Program-made: the position numbers and the translations under genes | Part shown: positions 1-5,842 of the stretch, piece by piece | Position numbering within the stretch: the first letter of the stretch is position 1 | How the letters are laid out: every line of letters begins with the position of its first letter | Notes under the pieces: model-generated | The model's input: only the letters and a program-made list of their open reading frames with translations | Databases searched by the model: none | Told to the model about the DNA's origin: nothing | Source: Azonexus sp. | GTDB taxonomy: Bacteria; Pseudomonadota; Gammaproteobacteria; Burkholderiales; Rhodocyclaceae | Assembly (NCBI GenBank): GCA_030697085.1 | Contig: JAUYQT010000679.1 | Coordinates: 1 to 6,817 of the forward strand | Reading direction: 5' to 3' | DNA length: 6,817 nucleotides

Positions 1-53
1 CTGTTTCGATTAGTGCAAGGGGGTCGGGCTTACTGGTTAAAAACAAAAAACCT

Positions 54-122
54 GGTCACGAATCCAACGATATTGCATCCAGAAACCTCGAGCGCCCATT
101 TCAAATATCAAATTTCGTGACC
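54..122. repeat. 9-bp perfect inverted repeat in the leader (arms 54-62 and 114-122)
   Basis: GGTCACGAA at 54-62 is the exact reverse complement of TTCGTGACC at 114-122, with 51 bases between. By a uniform-base estimate, a 9-bp perfect pair arises by chance in about one of twenty regions this size. It could be a split operator bound through DNA looping, or a stem in the leader RNA. Its right arm overlaps by two bases the left arm of a second inverted repeat (107-115 with 166-174). The arms are seen directly; any function is inference. Confidence 0.4.
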
Positions 123-174
123 TTCAACGCCCCTGACGCAACGGGGCACTCGCATCAACCAAGCCAAATTTGAT
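107..174 (+). repeat. Second 9-bp inverted repeat enclosing a GC hairpin and a TTG codon
   Basis: ATCAAATTT at 107-115 is the exact reverse complement of AAATTTGAT at 166-174. Inside the loop lies a short G+C stem, GCCCC at 129-133 with GGGGC at 143-147. In RNA, the outer stem would cover the TTG at 170-172 (a possible upstream start of mrpE) and would end 13 bases before the ATG at 188. The arms are partly A+T palindromic (AAATTT), which raises the chance of coincidence. There is no U-run after the G+C stem, so it is not an intrinsic terminator. A role in translation control of the first gene is only inference. Confidence 0.35.
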
Positions 175-187
175 CGACACCACTCTT

Positions 188-664
188 ATGGCGCGTTCCC
201 TGACTTTTCTTTTCATCCTGTACAGCTTCTGGCTACTGCTATCGGGCTTCTTCACGCCCTTCCTGCTTGCCTCCGGAGCCGGCTCGACCTTCGCCATCTG
301 GCTCCTGGCCCGCCGTATGGATGTCATCGACCGCGAAGGATTCCCCATCCAGCTCGGCTGGCGCGCTTTCGTTTCCTATTGGCCCTGGTTGGCCAAGGAA
401 ATTTTCAAATCTGCCTGGGACGTCACCAAACGCATCATCGATCCGCGCCTCCCCATCTCACCGACGCTGATCGAGTTTGCGCCCACACAAAAGACTGACC
501 TTGGCCTGGTTATCCATGCCAACTCGATCACCCTGACACCAGGCACCATCGCCATTGAGGTTGAACCCGGCCGCTTCCTCGTCCACGCCTTGACGCGCGA
601 AGGCGCTGAAGGTCTTGCCGGCAGCGAAATGGACCGTCGCTGCACCGAACTGGAAACCGCCTGA
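188..664 (+). CDS. mrpE: Mrp-type Na+/H+ antiporter subunit E
   Basis: This is a membrane subunit of the multisubunit cation/proton antiporter, equivalent to MnhE and to MbhA of archaeal membrane-bound hydrogenase; MrpE is needed for efficient assembly and exchange in studied systems. The product is 158 residues from the ATG at 188, the usual family length. Two hydrophobic segments fill roughly residues 5-42, a basic and aromatic linker follows (about 42-85), and the soluble C-terminal domain carries the family signature SITLTPGT at 113-120 followed by a second conserved strand with LVHAL at 131-135. A TTG at 170 in the same frame would add six residues. Neither start has a clear Shine-Dalgarno sequence; I prefer the ATG on family length. 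It is the first gene of the operon, and mrpF starts two bases after its stop. Identification is secure; the exact start is not. Confidence 0.93.
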   Translation: MARSLTFLFILYSFWLLLSGFFTPFLLASGAGSTFAIWLLARRMDVIDREGFPIQLGWRAFVSYWPWLAKEIFKSAWDVTKRIIDPRLPISPTLIEFAPTQKTDLGLVIHANSITLTPGTIAIEVEPGRFLVHALTREGAEGLAGSEMDRRCTELETA

Positions 665-666
665 AC

Positions 667-942
667 ATGCTCGCTGCAACCACGCTTGCCCTGCTGGTCA
701 CCGTTACGCTTGCCCTCGTGCGCGCCGTGCTCGGCCCAACTGTTTTCGATCGCCTGCAGGGCGCCAACACAATCAGCACCTGCGCCATGCTCCTGATCGC
801 CGTTCATGGCTTCTTCGCTGGCCGCCCGGAGTTTCTCGATCTGGCGCTGGTGTACGGCCTGCTTAACGTTATCGGCGTCATCGCCATCCTTAAATTCTTC
901 CGCCAGGGCGACCTCGGCGCCGAACAAGAAGAAATCAAATGA
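667..942 (+). CDS. mrpF: Mrp-type Na+/H+ antiporter subunit F
   Basis: This small integral membrane subunit of 91 residues is equivalent to MnhF and MbhB. Three hydrophobic helices are apparent, at about residues 2-21, 35-53 and 58-77. The conserved loop after helix 1 is present, with R19, G23-P24-T25, D28-R29 and N34 (GPTVFDRL, then GAN), which is the most diagnostic part of the family. The C-terminus is short and acidic. In known Mrp complexes MrpF packs with MrpG and MrpE and is required for antiport activity, although its own reaction is not defined. The ATG lies two bases after the mrpE stop, and the stop overlaps the mrpG start as ATGA (939-942), which suggests translational coupling. 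The Shine-Dalgarno match is weak (GGA at 652-654), consistent with coupling. Confidence 0.94.
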   Translation: MLAATTLALLVTVTLALVRAVLGPTVFDRLQGANTISTCAMLLIAVHGFFAGRPEFLDLALVYGLLNVIGVIAILKFFRQGDLGAEQEEIK

Positions 943-1268
943 GCGAACTGGTCGATATTCTGAGCGGCCTCTGCCTGCTCGCCGGCGCTTTCTTCTGCGT
1001 TGTCGGCGGCATCGGCCTGATACGCATGCCCGATTTTTTCACCCGCATGCATGCCGCGAGCGTGACCGAAACGCTTGGCGCCGGGCTTATTCTGCTCGGT
1101 CTGACACTGCAGTCTGGTTTCACACTGGTCACCGTCAAGCTACTTATGATCGGGCTGCTGATTTTCTTTGCCAGCCCCACCGCGAGCCATGCCCTCGCCC
1201 GAGCCGCTTTGCTGCGCGGCGTCAAACCCAAGCTTGCCAACGCGGAGGATGCATCATCGAAACCCTGA
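939..1268 (+). CDS. mrpG: Mrp-type Na+/H+ antiporter subunit G
   Basis: This membrane subunit of 109 residues is equivalent to MnhG and MbhC. Three hydrophobic helices lie at about residues 6-27, 43-61 and 64-80. The family signature GGIGLIRMPDFFTRMHAAS occupies residues 23-41, with the RMPD and RMHA elements intact. A second conserved element, SPTASHALARAA, follows the third helix. The C-terminal tail is polar. The protein has no known catalytic site of its own; it is a structural partner of MrpE and MrpF in the antiporter. The start is fixed by the ATGA overlap with mrpF. The 3' end overlaps the ribosome binding site and probable first codons of the next gene: GGAGG at 1244-1248 lies inside mrpG, 18 bases before its stop codon, so the two are likely translationally coupled. 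Confidence 0.95.
   Translation: MSELVDILSGLCLLAGAFFCVVGGIGLIRMPDFFTRMHAASVTETLGAGLILLGLTLQSGFTLVTVKLLMIGLLIFFASPTASHALARAALLRGVKPKLANAEDASSKP
1244..1249 (+). promoter_or_regulatory. Strong Shine-Dalgarno (GGAGGA) for the MrpA C-terminal homologue
   Basis: GGAGGA lies inside the end of mrpG. A start codon would be expected about 5-9 bases downstream, which falls on the in-frame ATC codons at 1253 and 1256. The only ATG at that distance, 1249-1251, is in another frame and meets a stop at 1273-1275 after eight codons. This site is the main reason for placing the next gene's start here rather than at the in-frame ATG at 1292, which has no Shine-Dalgarno sequence. Confidence 0.65.
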
Positions 1269-1792
1269 TCATTGATACGCTGCTGGTCCTGATGGTGATT
1301 GCCGTTCTGGCCCTGGCGCGTACCCGCAACCTGTTCACTGCGGTTGTCCTTTCCGGCGTTTACAGCTTTCTCATGGCCACCGTGATGCTCACCCTTGATG
1401 CCGTCGATGTGGCGATGACCGAGGCCGCGGTCGGCGCCGGGCTGTCAACCGTCTTGCTGCTCGGCGCACTGCATCTGTGCAAAAGCGAAGAAGCCAAGCC
1501 AATGCACCGTCCGTGGCTACCCCTTGCCGTTTCGGCGTCGACCGCCGTGCTGCTGATTTACGGTGCCATGGGGCTACCTGACTTTGCCGACCCCATGGCC
1601 CCGATCCATCAGCACGTCGCGCCGCGCTATCTGCAAAATGAGGTCGACGTGCCCAATGTCGTCACGGCAGTGCTGGCCAGTTTCCGTGGCTACGACACCC
1701 TCGGCGAAACCACCGTTGTATTCACCGCGGGCGCCGGCATCATCGCCCTGCTGCGGCGGCGCAAACAGAAACTTAACCCCGATGAAAAATGA
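1253..1792 (+). CDS. MrpA C-terminal-like subunit (DUF4040 plus MbhE-like segment)
   Basis: This protein corresponds only to the C-terminal part of MrpA, or to MbhD and MbhE of archaeal membrane-bound hydrogenase joined in one chain; it lacks the NuoL-like domain of MrpA. From the ATC at 1253 it has 179 residues. The DUF4040 part covers about residues 5-76 with three helices and the signature DAVDVAMTEAAVGAG at 49-63, including D52 and E57. The second part, from about 87, ends with the MbhE/MrpA signature (VPNVVTAVL at 133-141, RGYDTLGE at 145-152) and a final helix at 153-167. There is no ATG, GTG or TTG near the good ribosome site at 1244-1249. The first in-frame ATG, at 1292, would cut into helix 1. 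Start at ATC 1253 or 1256 is therefore inferred. It overlaps mrpB by 11 bases. Confidence 0.85.
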   Translation: MIETLIIDTLLVLMVIAVLALARTRNLFTAVVLSGVYSFLMATVMLTLDAVDVAMTEAAVGAGLSTVLLLGALHLCKSEEAKPMHRPWLPLAVSASTAVLLIYGAMGLPDFADPMAPIHQHVAPRYLQNEVDVPNVVTAVLASFRGYDTLGETTVVFTAGAGIIALLRRRKQKLNPDEK

Positions 1793-2237
1793 TCTCGTCC
1801 TGCGGGTCGTCGGCAAGTTGATGATCCCTTTTATTCTGCTCTTCGCCCTCTACGTACAGTTTCATGGTGACTTCGGGCCGGGCGGCGGCTTCCAGGCCGG
1901 CGTCATTTTTGCTGCCGGCATCGTTTTTTACGCCTTGATCTTCGGCCTGGGCAATGCACGCAAGGTCGTTCCGGACTGGCTGGTCGAAAGCATGCTGGCC
2001 AGCGGCGTGCTTATCTATGCCGGGGTCGGCATTGCCGGCTTGCTGCTCGGCGGCAATTACCTCGACTACTTTGTCCTCGACCACGACGCCATTCACGGTC
2101 AGCACCGCGGCATTTTCTGGGTCGAAGTCGGGGTTGCCGTCACGGTAAGCGGCGTCATGCTGAAAATTTTCTACATGTTCGCTTCGCGTGGCAACTTTGA
2201 TGCCGAGAACGAAGCCGACGCCAGGACAGGTGATTGA
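1782..2237 (+). CDS. mrpB: Mrp-type Na+/H+ antiporter subunit B
   Basis: This integral membrane subunit of 151 residues is equivalent to MnhB and MbhF. The MnhB signature is clear: HGDFGPGGGFQAG at residues 28-40, following a first helix at about 8-27. Further helices lie at about 39-56, 67-90 and 111-133, with a conserved HRGIFWVEVGV stretch at 108-118. MrpB pairs with the C-terminal part of MrpA in solved Mrp structures, which fits its position directly after that homologue. The ATG at 1782 begins MKNDLVLR and lies inside the end of the preceding gene; longer readings upstream would run through the coding region of that gene and are not credible. No strong ribosome site is visible, so coupling to the upstream gene is likely. 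The C-terminal tail is acidic. Confidence 0.95.
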   Translation: MKNDLVLRVVGKLMIPFILLFALYVQFHGDFGPGGGFQAGVIFAAGIVFYALIFGLGNARKVVPDWLVESMLASGVLIYAGVGIAGLLLGGNYLDYFVLDHDAIHGQHRGIFWVEVGVAVTVSGVMLKIFYMFASRGNFDAENEADARTGD

Positions 2238-2239
2238 AA

Positions 2240-2620
2240 ATGTTCAATGACTTTAGCCACCTGAGCTACTTCATTACGGTCATCCTGATGGTGGCGGGCC
2301 TGTTTATCGTGATTGCCCGCGGCAACCTGATCAAGAAGCTGATCGGCCTTTCGATCTTCCAGACCTCGGTTTACCTGCTCTACCTCGCCCCGGCCAAACT
2401 GCTCGGCGGCACGGCGCCGATTCTTTCAGAACACTACACGATCTACTCAAATCCGCTTCCCCACGTCCTGATCCTCACCGCGATTGTCGTCGGCGTTGCA
2501 ACGCTGGCCCTGGGGCTGGCGCTTGCCGTACGCATTCGTGAAGCTTACGGCACCATTGAAGAAGACGACGTCATCGCCATGAGCAATGCAGACGACCACG
2601 CCGAGGAAAAACACGCATGA
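2240..2620 (+). CDS. mrpC: Mrp-type Na+/H+ antiporter subunit C (NuoK-like)
   Basis: This three-helix membrane subunit is homologous to NuoK of complex I and equivalent to MnhC and MbhG. Its 126 residues show helices at about 9-26, 32-51 and 72-99. The family pattern is present: RGNLIKKLIGLSIFQTSVYLL around 26-46, then NPLPHVLILTAIVVG before the last helix. NuoK-type subunits line the ion path between antiporter-like subunits. The tail of about 25 residues is rich in acidic residues and histidine, a little longer than the roughly 113 residues I recall for Bacillus MrpC. The ATG at 2240 is preferred because AGGTGA at 2228-2233 sits at good spacing; a TTG at 2234 in the same frame would overlap the mrpB stop. 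The 3' end overlaps mrpD as ATGA (2617-2620). Confidence 0.95.
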   Translation: MFNDFSHLSYFITVILMVAGLFIVIARGNLIKKLIGLSIFQTSVYLLYLAPAKLLGGTAPILSEHYTIYSNPLPHVLILTAIVVGVATLALGLALAVRIREAYGTIEEDDVIAMSNADDHAEEKHA

Positions 2621-4128
2621 GTCTTGCCCAGCATCTGCCCGCCTTGCAGGTCATTCTGCCGCTGGTGTCGGCCCCGCTTGCCGTCCTTTTCCGCCATCGC
2701 GGTTTTGCCTTCATCATTGTTACTGCCGGCGCCTGGGCCGCTTTCGCCATCGCCATCGGGCTCTGGCTGCAACTTGACCAACTGGATGGCGCCAGCATCT
2801 CTTATCAAATCGGTAGCTGGGCGCCACCCTGGGGAATCGAATATCGCGTTGACCGCCTGAGCAGTTTTGTCCTGCTGCTCGTTTCCGGCATGGCTGCCCT
2901 GGTCCTGCCCTGGAGCCACGCCAGTATTAAGCGCGAAATTCCGCAGGATCAACACTATCTTTATTACGCCATGTTCGGCCTCTGCCTGACTGGCCTGCTC
3001 GGCATCACGATCACCGGCGACGCTTTCAATATTTTTGTCTTTATGGAAATTTCCTCACTCTCCACCTACGTCCTGATCGCTCTCGGCCGCGACCGCCGCG
3101 CCCTCGCTGCCTCGTTCCAGTATCTGATCATGGGCACTATCGGTGCCACGTTCATTGTCATCGGCATTGGCCTGCTCTACCTGATGACCGGCACGCTGAA
3201 TCTCGCTGATATGGCACTTCGCCTGCGCGATGTCGAAAGCTCACGCCCGGTACTCGCCGCGCTCGCCTTCATCACCGTCGGGGTTTCTCTCAAGCTCGCC
3301 CTTTTCCCCTTGCATCAGTGGCTACCCAACGCCTACACCTACGCCCCCTCGGCGGTGACCGCCTTCCTCGCCGCCACGGCAACCAAGGTTTCGGTGTATG
3401 TACTGATCCGCTTCTATTTCTCGGTCTTTGGCGAAAGCCTGGTTTTCGACAAGCTGCCCTTGCCCCAGGTCATGCTCTGGCTTTCCTTGATCGCCATGTT
3501 CGTCGCCAGTTTCGTCGCCATTTTTCAGGACAACCTCAAGCGCCTGTTTGCCTATTCCAGCGTCGGCCAGATGGGTTACATCACGCTCGGGCTCTCCTTC
3601 GATTCAGTGAATGGCCTCACCGCCTCGATCATTCACCTGTTCAACCACGGCATTGCCAAGGGTGCCATTTTCCTGCTGATCGGCGGCATCGTTGCCACCA
3701 CCACCTTCCGTGGCGGCGTCCCCACTGTCCTGACTTTCGACCGCCTGGCCGGGCTCTCCAAACGCATGCCATTGACCTGTTTCGGCATTGTCATCGGCGG
3801 CCTGTCGCTGATCGGCGTGCCGGGCACCGCCGGCTTCATCAGCAAATGGTTCCTCATCGTTGCGGCACTGGAAAAGGGCCAGTTCTGGCTGGTTGGTGCA
3901 ATTCTCGCCAGTTCGCTACTCGCTGTCGCCTACGTCTGGCGCTTCGTCGAAGCCGCCTACTTCCGACCCGCACCGGCGGGGCAGGAGGCATGCGCTGAAG
4001 CCTCCCTCACCCTGCTGATTCCAGCCGGCTTGCTGGTCGTGGCGACGATCTGGTTTGGCCTCGACACATCGCTCACCGTCGGCTCCGCCCTGGAAGCTGC
4101 GCAGCACCTGGTACGCAACGGAAAATGA
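2617..4128 (+). CDS. mrpD: Mrp-type Na+/H+ antiporter subunit D, first copy
   Basis: This is the main ion-translocating antiporter-like subunit, a member of the proton-conducting transporter family shared with NuoL/M/N and MbhH. It has 503 residues, the expected length, and about 14 hydrophobic helices. The core family domain runs from about 134 to 420. Charged residues expected for ion conduction are present: E144 in FVFMEISSLSTYVL, K226 in SLKLALFPLHQWLP together with H233, K257 in ATATKVSVYVL, H340, H344 and K348 in the stretch IIHLFNHGIAKGAIF, and K410 in GFISKWF. These equate to the transmembrane Glu and Lys residues on helices 5, 7, 8 and 12 of NuoL-type proteins. The start is fixed by the ATGA overlap with mrpC and by GAGGA at 2603-2607. 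All features fit an active subunit; the transported ion (Na+, K+ or only H+) cannot be read from the sequence. Confidence 0.95.
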   Translation: MSLAQHLPALQVILPLVSAPLAVLFRHRGFAFIIVTAGAWAAFAIAIGLWLQLDQLDGASISYQIGSWAPPWGIEYRVDRLSSFVLLLVSGMAALVLPWSHASIKREIPQDQHYLYYAMFGLCLTGLLGITITGDAFNIFVFMEISSLSTYVLIALGRDRRALAASFQYLIMGTIGATFIVIGIGLLYLMTGTLNLADMALRLRDVESSRPVLAALAFITVGVSLKLALFPLHQWLPNAYTYAPSAVTAFLAATATKVSVYVLIRFYFSVFGESLVFDKLPLPQVMLWLSLIAMFVASFVAIFQDNLKRLFAYSSVGQMGYITLGLSFDSVNGLTASIIHLFNHGIAKGAIFLLIGGIVATTTFRGGVPTVLTFDRLAGLSKRMPLTCFGIVIGGLSLIGVPGTAGFISKWFLIVAALEKGQFWLVGAILASSLLAVAYVWRFVEAAYFRPAPAGQEACAEASLTLLIPAGLLVVATIWFGLDTSLTVGSALEAAQHLVRNGK

Positions 4129-5585
4129 ACGTCGACACCCTGATCCTCATCGCCCTCGGACTGCCGCTGCTCGGCGCAGTCGGCATCGCGCTGGCCGGCC
4201 GCCAGCCCAATCTGCGGGAAGGCATTACGCTGACCACCGCCGTCATCCTCTTCGCCTGTGTCGCGCAATTGCTCGACCCGGTACTGGCCGGCCTGCGTCC
4301 AGAGGTCACGCTGCTCGAGCCTTTACCCGGCCTGCCGATCAGTTTCCGCGTTGAGCCACTCGGCATGTTGTTTGCACTGATCGCCTCCGGGCTGTGGATC
4401 ATCAATTCGATCTACTCCATCGGCTACATGCGCCACAACAAGGAACAGAACCAGACGCGTTTTTACGTCTGCTTTGCCCTCGCCATCGCCGCTGCGCTGG
4501 CCATCGCCTTTGCCGCCAATCTGCTGACCCTGTTCCTGTTCTACGAAGTGCTGACGCTGATCACCTACCCGTTGGTCACCCACGCCGGGACGGAAAAAGC
4601 CCGGCAAGGCGGGCGGACCTATCTCGCCATCCTGATGGGCACCTCGGTACTTTTCCTGCTGCCGGCAGTGATTTACACCTGGTATCTCACCGGCACCACG
4701 GAGTTCCGTCCGGGCGGCATCCTGCCCCTCGGCATGGACAAGACCGAAGTGGCCATCCTGCTCGCGCTATTCATGTTCGGCATCGGCAAGCCGGCACTGA
4801 TGCCCTTCCACCGCTGGCTACCGGCCGCGATGGTGGCGCCAACGCCCGTCTCGGCACTACTCCACGCTGTTGCGGTGGTCAAGGCCGGTGTCTTTTCGGT
4901 GGTCAAGGTAGCGATCTATGTCTTCGGTCTCGACCAGCTCGCTGGCGCCACCGACTGGCTGGTGGCGATTGCCGGCTTCACCATCATCGCCGCCTCGGTG
5001 GTCGCGCTATTTGCCGACAACCTGAAGCGCCGACTGGCCTACTCAACGGTCAGTCAGCTCTCCTACGTCATCCTCGCCGTGGCCATCCTGGCGCCGCTTT
5101 CGCTCGTCGGTGCGACGCTGCATATCGCTGCCCATGCGTTCGGCAAAATCACCCTGTTCCTCGCTGCCGGTGCCATCTATACGGCAGCACACAAGACCGA
5201 GGTCAGCCAGCTTGACGGTATCGGTCGCCGCATGCCCTGGACAATGACCGCCTTCGCCATCGGCGCTTTGTCGATGATCGGCCTGCCGCCGGCTGCCGGT
5301 TTTATCAGCAAGTGGTACATGGTTTCCGGCGCCATGGCACAAGAACACTGGGTGGCGCTAGCCGTCATCCTGGTCAGCACACTGCTCAATGCCGGCTATT
5401 TCCTGCCCATCATCTACCGCGCCTTCTTTCGTCCGCTTTCCGCCGAGGCCGCCGCCCACCCGCACGGCGAAGCGCCGCTGGCCATCGTCATTGCGCTGAC
5501 CTTCACTGCAGCCGGCACGCTGGCCCTCTTTTTCTTCCCCGATGTGCCGCTGGCCCTGGCGCAGCAATTAGTGGAGGCACGATGA
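4125..5585 (+). CDS. Second MrpD/NuoL-family antiporter subunit
   Basis: This is a second proton-conducting transporter-family subunit of 486 residues with about 14 hydrophobic helices. It keeps the ionisable core: E141 in LFYEVLTLITYPL, K222 in GIGKPALMPFHRWLP with H229, H247 and K253 in SALLHAVAVVKAGVFSV, H333, H337 and K341 in HIAAHAFGKITLF, and K396 in GFISKWY. The SALLHA...VKAG pattern around helix 8 resembles NuoL and the N-terminal half of MrpA more than the first MrpD here, which has AFLAATATKVSVY at that place. It may therefore stand in for the missing NuoL-like half of MrpA; that is inference. The start overlaps the first mrpD as ATGA (4125-4128). The 3' end contains the ribosome site of the following small gene. 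Automated annotation would probably call it subunit D. Confidence 0.93.
   Translation: MNVDTLILIALGLPLLGAVGIALAGRQPNLREGITLTTAVILFACVAQLLDPVLAGLRPEVTLLEPLPGLPISFRVEPLGMLFALIASGLWIINSIYSIGYMRHNKEQNQTRFYVCFALAIAAALAIAFAANLLTLFLFYEVLTLITYPLVTHAGTEKARQGGRTYLAILMGTSVLFLLPAVIYTWYLTGTTEFRPGGILPLGMDKTEVAILLALFMFGIGKPALMPFHRWLPAAMVAPTPVSALLHAVAVVKAGVFSVVKVAIYVFGLDQLAGATDWLVAIAGFTIIAASVVALFADNLKRRLAYSTVSQLSYVILAVAILAPLSLVGATLHIAAHAFGKITLFLAAGAIYTAAHKTEVSQLDGIGRRMPWTMTAFAIGALSMIGLPPAAGFISKWYMVSGAMAQEHWVALAVILVSTLLNAGYFLPIIYRAFFRPLSAEAAAHPHGEAPLAIVIALTFTAAGTLALFFFPDVPLALAQQLVEAR
5573..5577 (+). promoter_or_regulatory. Shine-Dalgarno GGAGG for the small membrane protein
   Basis: GGAGG ends four bases before the ATG at 5582 and lies within the last codons of the preceding antiporter subunit. 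It is one of the best ribosome binding matches in the window. It supports the 86-residue reading frame at 5582-5842 being a real gene rather than a chance overlap. Confidence 0.6.
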
Positions 5586-5842
5586 GCACTCAAGCCCATT
5601 GGCTCGACGACAAACGCAATATCAAGCTGCTCTGGCGCGGTTTTCTTGTCATTTTTGCGTTGACCGTAGCAGCCGGCTTTTTCGTCGACCTGCATCCGCA
5701 TTTTGAAATTGAAAGCTGGTTCGGCTTCAACGCGGCCTATGGCTTCATCACCTGCGTGCTGATGATTGTCGGCGCCAAGGGTCTGGGGCTGCTGCTCAAG
5801 CGGCCGGACACCCATTACGAGCGAGACGAGAAGCATGACTAG
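5582..5842 (+). CDS. Unrecognised small two-helix membrane protein within the mrp operon
   Basis: I do not recognise a named family for this 86-residue protein. It has a polar N-terminus (WLDDKRNIKLLW, residues 7-18), a first hydrophobic helix at about 19-36, a loop with LHPHFEIESWFGF at 36-48, a second helix at about 49-71, and a charged tail containing LLKRPDTHYE. The gene overlaps the preceding subunit as ATGA (5582-5585), has GGAGG at 5573-5577, and its last eight bases overlap the start of the next subunit. Overlaps at both ends strongly indicate a real, co-translated gene. I have an impression, which I cannot verify here, that similar short proteins accompany such Mrp clusters in other proteobacteria. 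An accessory or assembly subunit of the complex is the natural guess; no function is shown by the sequence. Confidence 0.85.
   Translation: MSTQAHWLDDKRNIKLLWRGFLVIFALTVAAGFFVDLHPHFEIESWFGFNAAYGFITCVLMIVGAKGLGLLLKRPDTHYERDEKHD

Larger units (their letters stand above)
1..187. other. A+T-richer leader/intergenic region upstream of the operon
   Basis: No convincing gene is seen here. The stretch is visibly richer in A and T than the genes that follow, with an A-rich run around 39-50 and another A+T patch at 98-115. Two plus-strand frames happen to be open from the left edge (ending at 118-120 and 171-173), but their translations resemble no family I know and their composition is unlike the operon, so I treat them as chance. 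The region should hold the operon promoter. I could not find a persuasive -35/-10 pair: TTGCAT at 73-78 has no good -10 at the right distance. It also contains the inverted repeats and hairpin listed separately, and a short tandem repeat at 101-114 (TCAAATA, TCAAATT). Confidence 0.6.

Noticed and set aside
53..77. Possible sigma-54 promoter from TGGTCACG and TTGCA
   Set aside because: The GG and GC elements are 19 bases apart instead of about 10, and the first element has an extra base.
129..147. GCCCC/GGGGC hairpin as an intrinsic terminator
   Set aside because: The stem is only five pairs with a nine-base loop and is not followed by a T-run.
1..173. Plus-strand frames open from the left edge (stops at 118-120 and 171-173) as the tail of an upstream gene
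   Set aside because: Two frames are open at once in an A+T-richer stretch, neither translation resembles a known protein, and composition differs from the operon. A gene tail cannot be excluded but nothing supports it.
376..927. 183-codon minus-strand frame opposite mrpE and mrpF
   Set aside because: Antisense of two well-supported genes, spanning their junction, with no recognisable domain.
806..1252. Upstream extension of the MrpA C-terminal homologue frame to an ATG at 806
   Set aside because: The extension runs through mrpF and mrpG in another frame; its translation is arginine- and histidine-rich with no homology, as expected of an out-of-frame shadow in high G+C coding DNA.
1563..1781. 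Longer N-terminus for mrpB starting at 1563
   Set aside because: It lies within the coding region of the preceding gene in another frame; MrpB family similarity begins only at MKNDLVLR (1782).
3318..3998. 226-codon plus-strand frame inside the first mrpD
   Set aside because: It is the alternative frame of a clearly conserved MrpD; the translation is Arg/His/Pro-rich without recognisable domains.
4394..5215. 273-codon plus-strand frame inside the second D-type subunit
   Set aside because: Out-of-frame shadow of a conserved membrane protein; low-complexity Arg/His/Gly composition and no ribosome site.
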